64,000 bases of DNA from SB15 sp964639245. GTDB lineage: Bacteria; Chloroflexota; Anaerolineae; Aggregatilineales; J027. The first letter of the stretch is position 1; each line of letters begins with the position of its first letter. This document shows positions 25,347 through 33,960 of the stretch, in pieces. The stretch is taken from contig CAZXCU010000003.1 of NCBI GenBank assembly GCA_964639245.1, positions 248,001 to 312,000 of the forward strand, written 5' to 3'. The position numbers and the translations under genes were made by a program. Under the pieces are notes generated by a model. The model was not told where the DNA came from. It saw nothing but the letters and a program-made list of their open reading frames with translations, and searched no databases.

Positions 25347-26369
25347 ATGCGAAAATATGCCCTTCTTGTCGTTGTTTTGCTGCTGGCGCTGACGACTGCG
25401 CTCCCGACTGCTGCTCAGGATGAACAACCCCCCTTGATTAGCGAAGTGCTGCTCGAACGTGCTGGTAGTACCGACGCGCCGGAATTTACGATTTTGCTGG
25501 CGGCGCTGCAAGTGGCTGACCCCGCCTTTTTGCAACGGGTGAGTGACCCCGAAATCGCGGCGGCGACCTTTACCACCGTGTTTGCGCCCACGGATGCGGC
25601 TTTTACCACCCTGCTCGAAGAATTGGGTGTGACCGCCGATGAATTGTTGGCTGACCCCGCGCTGGTTTCGCAGGTGCTGGCCTATCATATTGTGCCGGGC
25701 ATTTTTACCGCAGAAAATTTCGCGGCGCGGGATGGGGCGCTCTACGGCACGTTCGAGCCACATGCGGCGTTGTTGGTGACGGTGGCGGATGAAACTGTCA
25801 AGATTAACGCTGCCAATGTCATCGAGGCGGATATTCCAGCCTTTAACGGCATTATCCATGTCATCGACACGGTGATGTTGCCTGTGACGCTGGGTTCGTT
25901 AGAACCCGAAATGACCGATGCACCCGAACAATCGCTCTATGAAATTTTGCAATCGCGGGAAGATTTCTCCTATTTCCTTGAACTCATGGATATGATGGGT
26001 TTCCAGACCGACTTGATGGTCACGGACTACACCCTGTTCCTGCCGACCAATGAAGTTTTTGATGCGTTTTTTGAATCGGTGGGTGTGGCCAAAGAAGATT
26101 TATTCGCCAACACCGACACCATTACGCCCGTGGCGTTTTATCATTTCCTGTCTGGTACGTTCACGGCAGAAGATTTAGCGCTCATCACCGAAGGCGAAGG
26201 ACAAGCGGTGTTCGGCACCCAGCAGCCCGGCACCTTCATGACGCTTGCACCGGAAGGGGAGACCTTCTCGATTGATGGCGGGGCGGCAACGGTGGTCGAA
26301 GCCGATCTTCTGGCAACCAACGGGGTCATCCATGTAATTGATTCGATTTTGCTGCCTTCGGGGGAATAA
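25347..26369 (+). CDS. Secreted protein with two fasciclin (FAS1) domains
   Basis: The 340-residue exported protein starts at ATG 25347 (GAAAGGATT upstream) with signal MRKYALLVVVLLLALTTALP-TAAQ. Two FAS1 domains follow. The first has FTTVFAPTDAAFTTLLEELG, VLAYHIVPG and NGIIHVIDTVMLP. The second has TDYTLFLPTNEVFDAFFESV, FYHFLSGTF and NGVIHVIDSILLP. FAS1 domains mediate adhesion to cells or matrix. There is no membrane anchor or sortase motif at the C-terminus, which ends right after domain two. Confidence 0.92.
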   Translation: MRKYALLVVVLLLALTTALPTAAQDEQPPLISEVLLERAGSTDAPEFTILLAALQVADPAFLQRVSDPEIAAATFTTVFAPTDAAFTTLLEELGVTADELLADPALVSQVLAYHIVPGIFTAENFAARDGALYGTFEPHAALLVTVADETVKINAANVIEADIPAFNGIIHVIDTVMLPVTLGSLEPEMTDAPEQSLYEILQSREDFSYFLELMDMMGFQTDLMVTDYTLFLPTNEVFDAFFESVGVAKEDLFANTDTITPVAFYHFLSGTFTAEDLALITEGEGQAVFGTQQPGTFMTLAPEGETFSIDGGAATVVEADLLATNGVIHVIDSILLPSGE

Positions 26370-26506
26370 AGCAATGGCGGGTAGATTCGTCTCCCTCATT
26401 TCAATTTCTTAACAGTTTAACAACGTTTTCTTAATGCTTTGCCTTTACAATCTTTGCTCCCACTCTTAAGATGATAAGAGGAAGGATTTGAGAGGCAGAG
26501 CATTTT

Positions 26507-26896
26507 ATGAGCGATGAGATGATCTATGGGGCAGTGATTGTTCAAGACGCGCCCGATTTAGATGCCGTGATTTCGCTACTTTCGCTGCGTTTGGTCAATA
26601 AACTGCACTATCGGCGCTGTGTTCATCCCCACGAATTGAACACCACCCAGCAGTTCAAATTTATCCTCTTGGGCAGCCTTGAGGCTTTGCAGCAAACCGT
26701 ACATTTATATGAATCACGCGGACAAATGCCACCCATGATTTTGCATGTCGCCCACCCCAGCCAGCTTGCCAACGATTATGAAATACGCTTTCCGGGTGTC
26801 AAAATCATCCCGATTGGTCAAGCGGATTTGGATGAGATGGATGAAACCCTGCAATTTCTGGTTTTTGAAACCATTTTGCGGGAAGTCGTGCGGTAA
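26507..26896 (+). CDS. Hypothetical receiver-like protein next to a histidine kinase
   Basis: The 129-residue cytoplasmic protein is not recognised. Its beta/alpha pattern (YGAVIVQDAPDLDAVISLLS, FKFILLGSLEALQQTV, PPMILHVAHPSQLAND, VKIIPIGQADLDEMD) recalls a degenerate receiver or ACT-like fold. The usual phospho-Asp strand reads FILLGS, with no Asp. It converges on the histidine kinase gene with a 1-bp gap. A functional pair is possible but not shown. Confidence 0.5.
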   Translation: MSDEMIYGAVIVQDAPDLDAVISLLSLRLVNKLHYRRCVHPHELNTTQQFKFILLGSLEALQQTVHLYESRGQMPPMILHVAHPSQLANDYEIRFPGVKIIPIGQADLDEMDETLQFLVFETILREVVR

Positions 26897-26897
26897 A

Positions 26898-27647
26898 TTA
26901 ACAGGGCAGGCTAAAATAAAATTGGCTGCCTGCACCCACCCTGCTTTCGACCCAGACTTGCCCACCGTGCAGCCTGACTAAATCGTGGACAATCGTCAAC
27001 CCCAAACCGGTGCCACCACGAGGGGCGCTGCCCTGTTGAAAACGCTCAAAAATCACGGTGCGTTTATCCGCCGGGATGCCTATTCCCGTGTCAGCCACAC
27101 AAAAAATAATCTGTTGGGCTTCTTGGTAGCAGCGCAAAGTGATGCTGCCTGAGTCGGTATACCGCACGGCGTTGGCGATGAGATTCAAAAAAATCTGACG
27201 CAAGCGTACCGGGTCGGCTTGAACAGGAGGCAAATTTTTTTGCTCGTGCAATTGAAAGGCAATCGGTTTTTGCTGGATGAGCGCTTGAGCGCTGTCTTGC
27301 ATTTCGAGCAGCAGGGGGGAAAGGTCAACCGTTTGTTTTTTGAGGGTGAGCTGCCCTGCTTCTATTTTAGCCACATCCAGTAAATCGTTAATAATTGTCA
27401 TCAGGTGTGTGGCGGAATTATGGACGGTTTGCAGGGTCTGGGTCTGGTCGCTGGTGAGTTCGCCCATCGCCCCATCCAGCATCAAGCGGGTGAAATTGAG
27501 GATGATGTGCATAGGTGCGCGGAGTTCATGGGTCATGTTGGCGATATAGGCCAGTTGCTGAGGGGGAGGAAGGGATGGTTTGCGCCGCCGCACATGGATG
27601 AATCGGATACCCGCCAGCGAGAACATCAGGAGAAAGAAAATTCGCAT
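26898..27647 (-). CDS. Membrane-anchored histidine kinase without sensor domain
   Basis: The 249-residue protein has one short N-terminal hydrophobic segment (MRIFFLLMFSLAGIRFI) and then a bare kinase: HisKA with His40 (MTHELRAPM), and HATPase_c with the N box (NLIANAVRYTD, Asn155/Asn159), G1 DTGIGI (186-191) and G2 GGTGLGLTIV. There is no recognisable input domain, so it probably acts with another sensor or as part of a multi-protein network. A cognate regulator is not adjacent, apart from the receiver-like 26507 product. Confidence 0.9.
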   Translation of the reverse strand: MRIFFLLMFSLAGIRFIHVRRRKPSLPPPQQLAYIANMTHELRAPMHIILNFTRLMLDGAMGELTSDQTQTLQTVHNSATHLMTIINDLLDVAKIEAGQLTLKKQTVDLSPLLLEMQDSAQALIQQKPIAFQLHEQKNLPPVQADPVRLRQIFLNLIANAVRYTDSGSITLRCYQEAQQIIFCVADTGIGIPADKRTVIFERFQQGSAPRGGTGLGLTIVHDLVRLHGGQVWVESRVGAGSQFYFSLPC

Positions 27648-27766
27648 GGACGCTGATTATAGCGCGTCTATGGTTTTGTCAAAAGAGTATCCCGGCGGAT
27701 TTTGCTGGTAGACAGGGTTGGAATTTCTTGAGTTTTTAGTACAGATGTTCTATAATATAATTCATG

Positions 27767-27905
27767 CTAACTGCTTTGTCCGGCAAATTCTTGCGGAGGG
27801 TAGGTGACAGACGGCGTACCGTCTTTAACGAAACCTCATCCGATACGTAGGGGCAGGTGCTTAGGATATGAAATATCCGTAACCTGCCCTTACAGAAAAT
27901 TTTGT
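27767..27905. repeat. Family B palindromic repeat (TCCGG-AAATT / GACGGCGTACCGTC type)
   Basis: It contains CTTTGTCCGGCAAATTCTTGCG, then GGAGGGTAGGTGACAGACGG followed by CGTACCGTC, and an interrupted second half. Close copies lie at 63778-63846 and 63898-63975 and a related one at 56400-56470. It lies in the 27648-28311 gap, which contains only repeats and one terminator-like hairpin. Confidence 0.7.
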
Positions 27906-27953
27906 CCGTCCTAATTTACCTGGCACAGCACTAAGTGCTGTATCCGATCAATT

Positions 27954-28093
27954 ATGGACAAGGCAATTAGACCTTAAATGAATCCAACTTTAGCGGACGG
28001 GACTCGCAGAGATCCCGTCCCTACGGGTGCATTTCTTGTAGGGACAGCATCCATGCTGTCCGCAATCGTTTGGTTTTTAATTGATTTGTCCAT
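27954..28093 (+). repeat. Family A interspersed repeat, copy 3 (140 bp)
   Basis: Same ends (ATGGACAA/TTGTCCAT) as copy 1, but the first core is GGACGGGACTCGCAGAGATCCC instead of the shorter ATATAT form, giving 140 bp. It is nearly identical to copy 5 at 32241. Confidence 0.88.
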
Positions 28094-28097
28094 TAGT

Positions 28098-28165
28098 TCA
28101 GAGGGTGGGTTACAGATGTTTCACATCTTTCTCCGTTGGAGACCCACCCCTACCCACAAACAATA
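28098..28165 (+). repeat. Palindromic repeat shared with 56312-56375
   Basis: AGTTCAGAGGGTGGGTTACAG through CCGTTGGAGACCCACCCCTACC occurs here and, almost unchanged, at about 56312-56375. Its ends GGGTGGGT/ACCCACCC pair, and an inner GATGTTTCACATC palindrome sits in the middle. Confidence 0.8.
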
Positions 28166-28216
28166 TTGAATTACTTCCCGGATGAAGCACTACGGGTGTT
28201 GGGATGAAGAGGCCAA

Positions 28217-28248
28217 GAAGGGGAGTTTCTGCCCCTTCTCATTTTTTT
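28217..28248 (+). terminator. Terminator-like hairpin
   Basis: GAAGGGG pairs with CCCCTTC and is followed by TCATTTTTTTCT on the plus strand. No plus-strand gene ends here, so it may belong to the repeat array or limit antisense reading into the 28312 gene. Confidence 0.45.
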
Positions 28249-28311
28249 CTATAGACAATCAGGGCATCTCAGGCAAACTGCGATGAATTTCCCTGAATCC
28301 GGTGTCAAGAA

Positions 28312-29592
28312 TTAGTCGATTGTGGCTTCAGCAGCCAACAGATTATCATAGTAAATCTCAACGGCATCGCTGCCTGAGTAAACGTGTAATCCAAGTTGCC
28401 CTTCGGCTAACTCACTGTCAAAAGCATCCGCAACAAGGGTATCATTGACGAAAAACGCGAGATAATCTTCCACGCACACAATCCCCAAAACATTGATTGC
28501 GCCAATGTCTGTGTTAATGGCCTCCGATTCCGTTTCTTCGACCAAAAATCCCGCGTTATCCGGGCTGGCTTTGTAGATATAATACGTACCACTATTCGTA
28601 ATGGTAAATTGATAGAATGACCCTACGTTCTGGTCAAGACGGCAGGCCAACCCATACTGAGCTATTTCGGGGATGGTCGTGAGGATGGTTTCGGCTTGGA
28701 GGAAGATGCCGTCGCTGCTGCTGGGGCCAAAGCCCATCATATTAAAAGTATCTTCGCCTTCAGCACTCAGGATATAGTATCCACCCTCAACAACGGTAGT
28801 CCTTCCATCTTGGTCATATTCTGCCCAGCCAAAATCATTATTATCAAAAGATTCGCCCAACAACGGCTCGCCAAGTGAAAATTTCACGCTCGAATCCTCT
28901 GCCACACCCGCTTCGGCATTCCAAATAGCCAAATTATCGAAGGCGACTTCTGAAACTTCCCCTTCTTCAAATGACCCCACATGGAATCCGACTTGACCTT
29001 CGGTAAATTCTTGGTCATTGGTTTCAGCTAATAATTCATTATTTACATACAAGGCGAGGTAATCATTGACACAGATCATCATCACCTGATTCACGGATTC
29101 CGCGCCGATATTGATGGCTTCTGACTCGGTTGGTTCAATCAGGTAGGTGCTATCGTCGCCATTATTTTTATAGAGATGATAGAAACCATCGTTCGTGATA
29201 GCAAATTCGTAAGATGTCCCAGTGTTTTGATCTAAACGACAGACGAGACCATAATAACCGGATGATGTGTCGCTTAACTGAATGGTATCCACCTGCACAA
29301 TCAGTCCATCGCTGGCACTGGGGCCAAAACCCATCACGTTGAAAAAGCCATCCGTTCTCAGACGATAATCGCCATCCCCTATAGCCGCAGACATCCCGTC
29401 TGTGTTATATTCTGCCCAACCAAAATCATTATTATCAAAGGTTTCGGTGAGAAGCTCAGAATTAGCGGTGACAGGTTGAGAACCAGCCGTCAAGATTTCA
29501 TTTACTTCCTCAATGTCTTGCGCCAGTGTCGCGGTAAAAAAAACTAAACACAGGAGTGCTGCACCGCCAGTGGCCCGAAAAAACTTTCTCAT
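28312..29592 (-). CDS. Secreted protein with two tandem DUF1080/LamG-like domains
   Basis: The 426-residue exported protein has signal MRKFFRATGGAALLCLVFFTATLAQ and two copies of a concanavalin-like beta-sandwich of about 180 residues. Each copy reads (T/S)FDNNDFGWAEY, then MGFGPS(A/S)SDG, YGL(V/A)CRLDQN, Y-x-F-x-I-T-N, TESEAIN, C-V-x-D-Y-L-A and DNL. That pattern is common in family 16 glycoside hydrolase-like (DUF1080) and LamG domains used for carbohydrate binding. No catalytic pair can be assigned. The internal duplication is clear from the sequence. Confidence 0.8.
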   Translation of the reverse strand: MRKFFRATGGAALLCLVFFTATLAQDIEEVNEILTAGSQPVTANSELLTETFDNNDFGWAEYNTDGMSAAIGDGDYRLRTDGFFNVMGFGPSASDGLIVQVDTIQLSDTSSGYYGLVCRLDQNTGTSYEFAITNDGFYHLYKNNGDDSTYLIEPTESEAINIGAESVNQVMMICVNDYLALYVNNELLAETNDQEFTEGQVGFHVGSFEEGEVSEVAFDNLAIWNAEAGVAEDSSVKFSLGEPLLGESFDNNDFGWAEYDQDGRTTVVEGGYYILSAEGEDTFNMMGFGPSSSDGIFLQAETILTTIPEIAQYGLACRLDQNVGSFYQFTITNSGTYYIYKASPDNAGFLVEETESEAINTDIGAINVLGIVCVEDYLAFFVNDTLVADAFDSELAEGQLGLHVYSGSDAVEIYYDNLLAAEATID

Positions 29593-29627
29593 ATTCCTTA
29601 TTCCTTAGCAGATAAATGGATTTTCTT

Positions 29628-29761
29628 ATGGACAAGGCAATTAGACCTTAAATGAATCCAACTTTAGCGGACGGGATATATCCCGTCCCTACGGGTGCAT
29701 TTCTTGTAGGGACAGCATCCATGCTGTCCGCAATCGTTTGGTTTTTAATTGATTTGTCCAT
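29628..29761 (+). repeat. Family A interspersed repeat, copy 4 (134 bp)
   Basis: ATGGACAAGGCAATTAGACC to TTGTCCAT, with the ATATAT form of the first core. It sits directly upstream of the 28312-29592 gene, between its start and the next repeat. Confidence 0.88.
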
Positions 29762-29762
29762 T

Positions 29763-29870
29763 AGTGCTTCATCCGACAAATACATAAAAATAAAATTTCG
29801 TAGGGGTAGATTCTAAGGGCGCAGTATGCCCGTAAGCCACCCGCTAAAAGCATTTACCGGATGAAGCACT
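29763..29870. mobile_element. 108-bp element with perfect 13-bp terminal inverted repeats
   Basis: AGTGCTTCATCCG (29763-29775) and CGGATGAAGCACT (29858-29870) are exact inverted repeats, with no ORF between them. Single ends of the same kind occur at 28180 and 63880. It lies 1 bp after family A copy 4, so the 29593-29995 gap is made of two adjacent elements plus a short promoter region. Confidence 0.65.
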
Positions 29871-29995
29871 TAGCATAGCCTAGATATTTTTTTAGCACAA
29901 TGTATTTGCCGTTTGGCCCCGTCCATAAGGAGCAGCTGTCAATTTGCTCAAAAGAGACAAATGCCCTTACAATCCACTAAAGGTGGTAGGGCGTG

Positions 29996-31264
29996 ATGAA
30001 ATCGCTGCGCGGGGTGCTGTTGGTGATGGGCGGATTGCTGGTACTTTTGACCTGCCTGTTATGGGCAGTGCGGCGACAACCTTCCCAAGCCCGCCTGATT
30101 GCTCATTCTGAATTTTACGACGGCACAAGTGATATTTACCTCAAAGTTCCCGGCAGCACCCACCTCCGCAACCTGACAAAACATCCTGCTACCGACACCC
30201 AGCCTACATGGTCGCCGGACGGGGAATGGATTGCCTTCGTTTCGGGGCGGGATACCCCTGCCAACAGCCATCCACTTCACAGTTTATATGTGATGCGGCG
30301 GGATGGCAGCGACATGCGCCGTTTGGGGGTGTCTTCGCCAGAAACAGGCACGCGCATTATCACATGGTCGCCGGACAGCCGCTGGATTTATTCCAAATAT
30401 ATTACCCGTGGTTGGTGGGATAATTATTTTGTGAATGTCGCCGATTGGTCGTCGATGACGCTGCGGTTTGAAAATACTTTTACGGTAGCGGCGGAATGGT
30501 CACCGGTGGCGGCGTGGTTGGCGTATCGCACCGAAGTGACAGAAGGCGGGACAACCATTTACCGGGTGCATCCCGAAGGTCACGCCAAACAAACCGAACC
30601 GATCGTTCACAGCGATGTTGATATTGAAAATATGGTCTGGTCACCGGACGGGATGTGGTTGGCCTATACCACCCTTGAAAATGAGACTCACCGTTTATAT
30701 CGAATCCATGTTGAAGAAAAACAGCCCCAATTGATTGCCGAGCAGGCATCCCTATTTACAGGGGTTATATGGTCACGGGATAGCCAGCACCTCGCGTTTA
30801 CCGATATGACGGGCGAAAATTTATATGTAATGCAAGCCGACGGCACGCATCAACGCCGAATCGTGGCGGTGGACGATGCCTATATTGGCGGGATTGCATG
30901 GGTGGGCGATGCGCTGATATACATTGTGCAAAACCGCGTTGCAGGGGAAATTTATCACCTGTCACTGGAGGAAAACGCTCTCCCGCACCGTTTGTTCCGT
31001 GTCGAAGATGATGTGTCGACTCTAAACTGGTCGCCAGATGACTCGCGGATTTTTTTCATCGTCGGGAGTCGCAGTCAGGGGCAGCTTTATCAGATGAAAC
31101 TGGATGGCAGTCAGGTGGAATATTTAACCGAAACCGCGTTTGAGTGGGAGACGCCGGTGTCCCCGATCCTTGATTTGCCGTTTTCGGTGGGGTTGCTGCT
31201 GGGGATAAGCATCACTTTTTTGGTGATGCCGTTTGCCCATGCCATAATAGAGAAAAAATTTTAG
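29996..31264 (+). CDS. TolB-like WD40 beta-propeller membrane protein
   Basis: The roughly 422-residue protein has an N-terminal membrane segment (LLVMGGLLVLLTCLLWAV), a six-bladed PD40 propeller and a C-terminal membrane segment (FSVGLLLGISITFLVMPFA). Blade motifs are TDTQPTWSPDGEWIAFVSG, TWSPDSRWIYSK, MVWSPDGMWLAYTT, VIWSRDSQHLAFTD and LNWSPDDSRIFF. The propeller lies outside the membrane. Such proteins usually bind partners rather than catalyse. ATG 29996 is used; GTG 29993 is the alternative. The cupin gene follows after 10 bp. Confidence 0.85.
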   Translation: MKSLRGVLLVMGGLLVLLTCLLWAVRRQPSQARLIAHSEFYDGTSDIYLKVPGSTHLRNLTKHPATDTQPTWSPDGEWIAFVSGRDTPANSHPLHSLYVMRRDGSDMRRLGVSSPETGTRIITWSPDSRWIYSKYITRGWWDNYFVNVADWSSMTLRFENTFTVAAEWSPVAAWLAYRTEVTEGGTTIYRVHPEGHAKQTEPIVHSDVDIENMVWSPDGMWLAYTTLENETHRLYRIHVEEKQPQLIAEQASLFTGVIWSRDSQHLAFTDMTGENLYVMQADGTHQRRIVAVDDAYIGGIAWVGDALIYIVQNRVAGEIYHLSLEENALPHRLFRVEDDVSTLNWSPDDSRIFFIVGSRSQGQLYQMKLDGSQVEYLTETAFEWETPVSPILDLPFSVGLLLGISITFLVMPFAHAIIEKKF

Positions 31265-31274
31265 GAGATTCTTC

Positions 31275-31685
31275 GTGGTACAAAAAATTGGCAGTTGTTT
31301 TATTACGGATACGGATTCAGTAGATAGCCTTGCCTTTGATTGGGGGGTGATTCATATGCTGGCGGAAGAACGGGTCACGGGTGGAACGACCTTTAGCTTC
31401 GGACATGTGGTGTTACAACCGGGACAGGGGCATATCCGCCACAACCACCCCACCGCCGACGAAGTGATTTATGTGGTATCTGGCGAAGCTGACCAGATGC
31501 TGGATGACCAAGCACCTGTGCGGGTTAAAGCGGGGGATAGCATCTGGATTCCCAAAGGGGTGTATCATTCGACCATCAACCGCAGCAGTGAACCGATTGT
31601 GCTGGTGGTGGTCTATGCCCCCGCCGGGGCAGAACAAGCCCTGCGCGAAGACCCGAATGTGAAAATTACGCCTGCAAAAGCCTAA
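31275..31685 (+). CDS. Single-domain cupin
   Basis: The 136-residue protein starts at GTG 31275 with AGGAG 7 nt upstream. Cupin motif 1 is GHIRHNHPTADEVIYVVSGE (metal ligands H, H, E), motif 2 is GDSIWIPKGVYHST (third His). It probably binds a metal and a small ligand in the cytoplasm. It is likely co-transcribed with the propeller gene. Substrate is unknown. Confidence 0.85.
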   Translation: MVQKIGSCFITDTDSVDSLAFDWGVIHMLAEERVTGGTTFSFGHVVLQPGQGHIRHNHPTADEVIYVVSGEADQMLDDQAPVRVKAGDSIWIPKGVYHSTINRSSEPIVLVVVYAPAGAEQALREDPNVKITPAKA

Positions 31686-31824
31686 ATTTCAAGTGGGCGG
31701 ATATTTTTATTCGCCCTATAATTCCAGATCAATGGAATACCAACGATCAATCCAATCATAAGAAAAATTGTTATTTCTCTCATGCACCCCTACTTATGCA
31801 GTAGGTAGCGTAGCTTCACCAGTC

Positions 31825-32217
31825 TTATTCCTGATATTTCATGTAATCGTCTTGGATGGTGGTAAATTCGATGATGTTGTTGAATGGGTCACGGCTAAAA
31901 AAACGTGGACGACCCCGAATAATCCCCATATCAAAAATCGGATACCCCGCTGATTCTAAAGTCTGGCGCAGGGAGTCTAAGTTTTCCACCACCAGGCAAA
32001 AATGGCGTTTGGATGAGTCTGGGAGGGTCTCTTCGGCAAAGAGATGCAATTCCGTGTTTTCACCGATTTTGAACCAGACCAGATCGAACTGCTGGATGGT
32101 GGTGGGGACAGGTTTTTCTTCCAATCCCAATAAGCCCGTATAAAACGCTTGAGCAAGTTGGCGGCTGGCTTGTCCCGGCGGGCGGGGAATACTGACGTGT
32201 TGGAGTTGGGTGGTCAA
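31825..32217 (-). CDS. VOC (glyoxalase/bleomycin-resistance) family protein
   Basis: The product is about 130 residues with a VOC fold: LQHVSIPRPP, AQAFYTGLLGLEE, LVWFKIGENTELHLF and a C-terminal RPRFFSRDPFNNIIEFT. His at the start and a late Glu fit VOC metal ligands. TTG 32217 is preferred (AAGGA about 10 nt upstream). The frame extends to 32253, but that part comes from the family A repeat inserted at 32241. Activity is unknown. Confidence 0.8.
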   Translation of the reverse strand: MTTQLQHVSIPRPPGQASRQLAQAFYTGLLGLEEKPVPTTIQQFDLVWFKIGENTELHLFAEETLPDSSKRHFCLVVENLDSLRQTLESAGYPIFDMGIIRGRPRFFSRDPFNNIIEFTTIQDDYMKYQE

Positions 32218-32240
32218 GATTGGCTCGATTCCTTGATGTA

Positions 32241-32380
32241 ATGGACAAGGCAATTAGACCTTAAATGAATCCAACTTTAGCGGACGGGACTCGCAGAGAT
32301 CCCGTCCCTACGGGTGCATTTCTTGTAGGGACAGCATCCATGCTGTCCGCAATCGTTTGGTTTTTAATTGATTTGTCCAT
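32241..32380 (+). repeat. Family A interspersed repeat, copy 5 (140 bp)
   Basis: Nearly identical to copy 3, with the GACTCGCAGAGATC core. It starts about 24 bp upstream of the VOC start, so it must have displaced or replaced that gene's promoter. The remaining 32381-32535 gap shows nothing coding. Confidence 0.88.
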
Positions 32381-32535
32381 AAGATGTCAAATTTAATAGT
32401 TGCTTTAAATACAACATAAACGTCTCCCTTTTCGTTCTCATTTCATCATGCCACGAAAGCTAGGAGAATTGCCCCTCTTGTCAGAACTTCTCTTAAATGA
32501 GGGCGGGAAGTGCTTGTCCCGCCCATGTCAAAAAT

Positions 32536-33960
32536 TTAGTCGAGGCCGAGTTTGCCCGGACACAGGATATTCTTGGGGTCAAGCGCGTGTTTGATGCGAT
32601 TCAACACCTGCATCCCTTCGCCATATTGGGCGTGCATGTAGGGTGCAAGCCGCATCCCCACGCCGTGATGGTCATTCATGACCGCGCCAGCTTGCATGGC
32701 TGCCTCAACCCCCGCATAGAAGATTTGATCGTGCAGGGCTTTGGCTTCGGCAAGGTCGCCCGGGCCGGTGGGAATTTTCATGCGGGCGTAAATCATCGAC
32801 CCCCATTCGTACCAGTGCGAAAAATGGGTGGTGAGCTGCATGTTATATTCGGGGGGGGCAGCGGCGTGCATGGCTTGAGTCGTGGCGTGGTAAACCTGCT
32901 CGATATGCTCAAAATCCGCCACAACATCTACCGTTCCCCAGATGCTCGGTAATTCGGGTGCGTAGGGCGGGTAATAAAACACATAGCGTTTTTCCCACCA
33001 TGTCGCCCCGATTTCAGGCGCGAGTTGTTTGCCATTGTGGGTGCGGCAAAGCTCGGAGGCCAACTTTGCTTCTAAATCCACCAGTTCGGGATATTCCCCG
33101 TCAAACATCATCACCATGGTGGCATCCGGGAGGGCCTGTTCCACCGCACGGGCTAAACTGTGCGAGGCAGCATACGCATCATACAGACGAATGACAGGGG
33201 GTTTCAGCCCCGTGACCATGATTTTGCGTCCGGCTTCTATGCCATCGGCTAAATTGGCAAAACTATACACCACAAACACCCGCTTTTGGGGGAGGCGATG
33301 CAGTTTGATATTGGCGGCGGTGACGATGCCGAGTGTGCCTTCTGCCCCGACCAAAAGCTGGGTAATTTCTGGCCCAACAGCGTGACGGGGAACGGATGGT
33401 GTATGCACAATTTCACCGGTGGGGGTGACAAATTCGACATTGAGAATGTGTTCTTCGATTTTGCCATATTTGGTGGAAAGCACGCCCGACCCCCGCGCCG
33501 CAATGCTCCCACCGATGGTTGCCCATTCGGTGGAGGCGGGGTAGTGGGTGAAGGAATAACCCATCGCATTGAGTTCGGCTTCTAAATCCCGACAGGCTTT
33601 GCCCGCTTCCACCACCGCCGTCAGGGATTTTTCATCCAGATGGCGGACGCGCTGCATCCCGCGTAAATCCAGCACAATGCCGCCCTTGTCCGCGTTGGCT
33701 GCACCCTGTACGCCACTGCCGCCGCCCCATGGGGTAATGGGGACAGCGCGTTCGTTTGCCAGACGGACAATTTCGGCGACCTGCTCTGTCGTGGTCGGTT
33801 TGACCGCCACATCGGGGCGACTCAGGGGGGTGCCTGCCCCGGCAGCGGCAACCGAATACCAGTATTGGTCGTTGGCATACTGGCGACGGGCTTCGGCCTG
33901 TGGAATCACATTTTCCGCCCCCACAAGGGCGGCGAGACGTTCGGTTAAGAGGGTGTCCAT
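32536..33960 (-). CDS. GlcD-like FAD-binding 2-hydroxyacid oxidase
   Basis: The 474-residue VAO/GlcD-type flavoenzyme carries the FAD-binding PCMH region VPITPWGGGSGVQGAANADK, then SLTAVVEAGKACRDLEAEL, and ASTEWATIGGSIAARGSGVL, plus the C-terminal H-H-G-V-G-M motif (MNDHHGVGMRLAPYM) that lies at the active site. It would oxidise a 2-hydroxyacid or a sugar-acid-type intermediate. ATG 33960 is used; it overlaps the creatininase gene by 16 nt. It is the last gene of the long catabolic operon. Confidence 0.9.
   Translation of the reverse strand: MDTLLTERLAALVGAENVIPQAEARRQYANDQYWYSVAAAGAGTPLSRPDVAVKPTTTEQVAEIVRLANERAVPITPWGGGSGVQGAANADKGGIVLDLRGMQRVRHLDEKSLTAVVEAGKACRDLEAELNAMGYSFTHYPASTEWATIGGSIAARGSGVLSTKYGKIEEHILNVEFVTPTGEIVHTPSVPRHAVGPEITQLLVGAEGTLGIVTAANIKLHRLPQKRVFVVYSFANLADGIEAGRKIMVTGLKPPVIRLYDAYAASHSLARAVEQALPDATMVMMFDGEYPELVDLEAKLASELCRTHNGKQLAPEIGATWWEKRYVFYYPPYAPELPSIWGTVDVVADFEHIEQVYHATTQAMHAAAPPEYNMQLTTHFSHWYEWGSMIYARMKIPTGPGDLAEAKALHDQIFYAGVEAAMQAGAVMNDHHGVGMRLAPYMHAQYGEGMQVLNRIKHALDPKNILCPGKLGLD

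Noticed and set aside
27978..28169. Plus-strand ORF of 63 codons
   Set aside because: It is a translation of family A copy 3 and the adjacent repeat.
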